Source: Diplolepis rosae
Taxonomy: Eukaryota > Arthropoda > Insecta > Hymenoptera > Diplolepididae
DNA length: 64,000 bases
NCBI GenBank assembly: GCA_030998225.1
Contig: JAPYXD010000714.1
Coordinates: 6,820,001-6,884,000 of the forward strand
Direction of reading: 5' to 3'
In this document: piece after piece, positions 60,101-64,000 of the stretch
How the letters are laid out: each line of letters opens with the position of its first letter
Position numbering within the stretch: the first letter of the stretch is position 1
Position numbers and translations under genes: made by a program
Notes under the pieces: model-generated
Databases searched by the model: none
Seen by the model: only the letters and a program-made list of their open reading frames with translations
What the model was told of the DNA's origin: nothing

Positions 60101-62207
60101 TCAGAAAATCTTATTCTTCGCGTTATCGCGTATCTATGATTGGTAATTACACTACGGGAGTGATGTTCACTATAAATATAATACTTTTGAAAAAGTGTGG
60201 TCAACTAAGTTTTTTACGCATATATCTTACATTACATGTCAATTTAAAATATCTTAAAAATTCTTAAAAATTTGTATTCTTCGGGTTTTCACGTTTTCAG
60301 GATCAGTAATTGCATTATGGAATTGCTCTACTATAAATAAAATACTTTTGAAAAAGTATTTCTAACAAAGATTTTTACGAATATATCTTACATCTCAATG
60401 TAAAATATCCAGAGAATCTTATTCTTCGCGTCGACGCGTAATTAAGATTGTTAATTACATTACGGGAGTGATGTTTACTATAAATACAATACTTTTTGAA
60501 AAAGTATTGCCAACTAAGTTTTTTACGCATATATCTTACAGGTCAATTTAAAATATTCAGAGAATCTTATTCTTCGCGTCGTCGCGTAATTATGATTGTT
60601 AATTACATTACGGGTGTGATGTTCACTATAAATACAATACTTTTGAAAAAGTGTGGTCAACTAAGTTTTTTATGCATATATCTCACATGTCAATTTAAAA
60701 TATCCAGAGAATCTTATTCTTCGCGTCGTCGCGTAATTATGATTGTTAATTACATTACGGGTGTGATGTTCACTATAAATACAATACTTTTGAAAAAGTG
60801 TGGTCAACTAAGTTTTTTACGCATATATCTTACATTACATGTCAATTTAAAATTTCTTAAAAATTCTTAAAAATTTGTATTCTTCTGGTTTTCACGTTTT
60901 CAGGATCAGTAATTGCATTATGGAATTGCTCTACTATAAATAAAATACTTTTGGAAAAGTATTTCTAACAAAGATTTTTACGTATATATCTTACAGGTCA
61001 ATGTAAAATATCCAGAGAATCTTATTCTTCGCGTTATCGCGTATCTATGATTGGTAATTACACTACGGGAGTGATTTTCACTATAAATATAATACTTTTG
61101 AAAAGGTATTGTCAACTAGGTTTTTCACGCTTATATCTCACATGTCAATTTAAAATATTCAGAGAATCTTATTCTTCGCGTTATCGCGTAATTATGATTG
61201 GTAATTCTTTTAAGGGAGTGATGTTTACTATAAATACAATACTTTTGAAAAAGTATTTCTAAAAAAGATTTTTACGAATATATCTTACAGGTCAATGTAA
61301 AATATCCAGAGAATCTTATTCTTCGCGTCGACGCGTAATTATGATTGTTAATTATATTACGGGAGTGATGTTTACTATAAATACAATACTTTTGAAAAAG
61401 TATTGCCAACTAAGTTTTTTACGCATATATCTTACAGGTCAATTTAAAATATTCAGAGAATCTTATTCTTCGCGTTATCGCGTAATTATGATTGGTAATT
61501 ACATTACGGGTGTCATGTTCACTATAAATACAATACTTTTGAAAAAGTGTGGTCAACTAAGTTTTTTACGCCTATATCTCACATGTCAATTTAAAATATC
61601 CAGAGAATCTTTTTCTTCGCGTTGTCGCGTAATTATGATTGGTAATTACATTACGGGTGTGATGTTCACTATAAATACAATACTTTTGAAAAGTGTGGTC
61701 AACTAAGTTTTTTACGCATATATCTTACATTACATGTCAATTTAAAATATCTTAAAAATTCTTAAAAATTTGTATTCTTCGGGTTTTCACGTTTTCAGGA
61801 TCAGTAATTGCATTATGGAATTGCTCTACTATAAATAAAATACTTTTGAAAAAGTATTTCTAACAAAGATTTTTACGAATATATCTTACAGGTCAATGTA
61901 AAATATCCAGAGAATCTTATTCTTCGCGTCGTCGCGTAATTATGATTGTTAATTACACTACGGGAGTGATGTTTACTATAAATACAATACTTTTGAAAAA
62001 GTATTGCCAACTAAGTTTTTTACGCATATATCTCACATGTCAATTTAAAATATCTCGAAAATTTTTAAAAAATTTTATGTTTCAGGTTTTCGCGTTTTCA
62101 GGATTAGTAATCGCATTGTGGGATCGCTTTACTATAAATGCAATACTTCATAAAAATTATTGTCCATTAAGTTTTTTTACACATATATCTCACATGTCAA
62201 TTTAAAA
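57166..62207 (+). repeat. Array block after the higher-order array
   Basis: E1 at 57166 opens a segment that follows 50887 onward at about 6278 bp, then gains an extra A. From about 58600 to 59460 it matches 18000-18830 at a constant offset of 40,630 bp (E2 59337/18707). A run of three A follows, then E2 at 59924 (145 bp, one A short), then A runs with F. The A copies at about 61340-61520 share rare variants with 26798-26980. Confidence 0.85.
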
Positions 62208-64000
62208 TATTCAGAGAATCTTATTCTTCGCGTTATAGCGTAATTATGATTGGTAATTACATTTACGGGTGTGATGTTTACTATAAATACAATACTTTTG
62301 AAAAAGTGTGGTCAACTAAGTTTTTTACGCACATATCTTACATTACATGTCAATTTAAAATATCTTAAAAATTCTTAAAAATTTGTATTCTTCGGATTTT
62401 CTCGTTCTCAGGATCAGTAATTGCATTATGGAATTGCTCTACTATAAATAAAAAACTTTAGAAAAAGTATTTCTAACAAAGATTTTTACGAATATATCTT
62501 ACAGGTCAATGTAAAATTTCCAGAGAATCTTATTCTTCGCGTCGTCGCGTAATTCTGATTGTTAATTACACTACGGGAGTGATGTTTACTATAAATACAA
62601 TACTTTTGAAAAAGTGTGGTCAACTAAGTTTTTTACGCATATATCTTACAGGTCAATTTAAAATATCCAGAGAATCTTATTCTTCGCGTTATCGCGTATC
62701 TATGATTTGTAATTACACTACGGGAGTGATGTTCACTATAAATATAATACTTTTGAAAAAGTATTGTCAACTAGGTTTATCACGCATATATCTCACATGT
62801 CAATTTAAAATATCTTAAAATTTTCTTAAAATTTTTATTTTTCGGGTTTTCGCGTTTTCAGGATTAGTAATTGCATTATGGAATTGCTCTACTATAAATA
62901 AAATACTTTTGGAAAAGTATTTCTAACAAGGATTTTTACGCATATATCTTACAGGTCAATTTAAAATATTCAGAGAATCTTATTCTTCGCGTCGTCGCGT
63001 AATTATGATTGTTAATTACATTACGGGTGTGATGTTCACTATAAATACAATACTTTTGAAAAAGTGTGGTCAACTATGTTTTTTACGCATATATCTTACA
63101 TGTCAATTTAAAATATCCAGAGAATCTTATTCTTCGCGTTATCGCGTAATTATGATTGGTAATTACACTACGGGAGTGATGTTCACTATAAATATAATAC
63201 TTTTGAAAAAGTATTATCAACTAAGTTTTTTACGCATATATCTTACATTACATGTCAATTTAAAATTTCTTAAAAATTCTTAAAAATTTGTATTCTTCTG
63301 GTTTTCACGTTTTCAGGATCAGTAATTGCATTATGGAATTGCTCTACTATAAATAAAATACTTTTGGAAAAGTATTTCTAACAAAGATTTTTCGCATATA
63401 TCTTACAGGTCAATGTAAAATATCCAGAGAATCTTATTCTTCGCGTCGTCGCGTAATTATGATTGTTAATGACATTACGGGTGTGATGTTCACTATAAAT
63501 AAAATACTTTTGAAAAAGTATTGCCAACTACGTTTTTTACGCATATATCTCACATGTCAATTTAAAATATCTCGAAAATTTTTAAAAAATTTTATTTTTC
63601 GGGTTTTCGCGTTTTCAGGATTAGTAATCGCATTGTGGGATCACTTTACTATAAATGCAATACTTCCTAAAAATTATTGTCTATTAAGTTTTTTTATGCA
63701 TATATCTCACATGTCAATTTAAAATATCCAGAGAATCTTATTCTTTGCGTTGTCGCGTAATTATGATTGGTAATTACATTACGGGAGTGATGTTCACTAT
63801 AAATACAATACTTTTGAAAAAGTGTGGTCAACTAAGTTTTTTACGCATATATCTCACATTTCAATTTAAAATATCTTAAAAATTCTTTAAAATTTTTATT
63901 TTTTTTGGGTTTTCGCGTTTTCAGGATCAGCAATTCCATTATTGAAAGACGTTTACGCATATATCTTACACGTCAATTTAAAATATTCAGAGAATCTTAT
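62208..64000 (+). repeat. Right-end block, partner of 28.27-29.9 kb
   Basis: It matches 28271 onward at an offset of 33,935-33,936 bp up to about 62517, then at 34,083 bp to the window end (for example TTCCATT at 63934/29851). The step is 147 bp, one A monomer. The window ends inside an A monomer after a C' copy, so the array continues downstream. Confidence 0.88.

Larger units (their letters stand above)
1..64000 (+). repeat. Satellite DNA array filling the entire window
   Basis: Every segment I read resolves into related monomers of about 110, 146-148, 155-158 or 161 bp joined head to tail. Each begins with ACGCATAT or a one-base variant (ACGAATAT, ACGTATAT, ATGCATAT, ACGCACAT). Successive starts in the first kilobase are 76, 223, 370, 517, 664, 773, 920, 1067 and 1228. 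I saw no inverted monomer and no non-repeat insertion. The array is cut at both ends, so its true size exceeds 64 kb. Tandem satellites of this size are typical of eukaryotic centromeric or pericentromeric heterochromatin; that location is inferred. The species and any named satellite family are unknown to me. Confidence 0.97.

Noticed and set aside
1..64000. CRISPR array
   Set aside because: Repeats are contiguous and 110-161 bp long, with no short repeat separated by unique spacers. All material between conserved stretches is itself repeated.
1..64000. Giant repetitive surface-protein or adhesin gene
   Set aside because: No frame stays open past four A monomers, because B, C, D, E and F monomers shift the frame and bring stops. 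A real repeat protein would keep one frame.
1..64000. Telomeric or subtelomeric short repeats, rDNA spacer or replication origin
   Set aside because: I found no short G-rich telomere repeats, no rRNA-like sequence and no unique origin region. Nothing outside the one monomer family is visible.

Overview
The whole 64 kb window is one head-to-tail satellite DNA array. I found no protein-coding gene, tRNA, rRNA, transposon, CRISPR array or unique sequence in it. Every stretch I read tiles with one family of related AT-rich monomers (29% G+C counted in one A monomer), all on the + strand, and the array runs off both ends. Satellite organisation with higher-order repeats points to a eukaryotic nuclear chromosome, in centromeric, pericentromeric or other heterochromatin. 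The CpG-rich core kept in most monomers suggests a genome with little CpG methylation, such as an insect or another invertebrate. That is inference; I do not recognise the satellite or the species.

Monomer classes, taking ACGCATAT as the arbitrary start: A is 147 bp and the majority. B is 156 bp. F is B with a 5-bp TACAT duplication, 161 bp. C is B with a 46-bp internal deletion, 110 bp, with a 112-bp form C'. D and D2 are 157 bp. E1 and E2 are 146 bp. All share a conserved head of about 30 bp, and all except C share a related tail of about 45-50 bp. The tail of most carries TATAAAT and a 20-bp dyad. A differs from the rest in its middle: A has a CpG-rich GC core, while B/C/D/E/F have 10-bp-phased A-tracts and a TTTTCAGG motif. 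I estimate roughly 440 monomers (64 kb at about 146 bp average).

Layout: 1-8944 is a mixed A/B/C/D2/F mosaic with a local 858-bp hexamer repeat. 8945-13992 has three E1 monomers and a compact 10-monomer unit. 13993-20946 is a tandem duplication with a 3555-bp period (24 monomers). 20947-35600 is a mosaic of short multimers, with tandem copies at 602, 612, 516, 470 and 2151 bp. 35601-57165 is a true higher-order array: five successive units starting with E1, of 4963, 4965, 5358, 4806 and 1473 bp. The first is resolved as 34 monomers and the last is a 10-monomer deletion form. 57166-64000 is a mosaic made of blocks also seen about 34.1 and 40.6 kb upstream.

The unusual content is structural. 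Length differences between copies equal whole numbers of monomers. Two unequal-exchange breakpoints can be mapped to windows of about 35-40 bp inside single monomers. Rare sequence variants are shared between blocks 24 and 34 kb apart. Candidate functional signals (dyad, GC palindrome, phased A-tracts, TATA/initiator spacing, a CENP-B-box-like near miss locked to one place in the higher-order unit) are described but unproven. Open frames of up to 189 codons occur on the + strand because 147 is 3 x 49; I treat them as by-products of the repeat.
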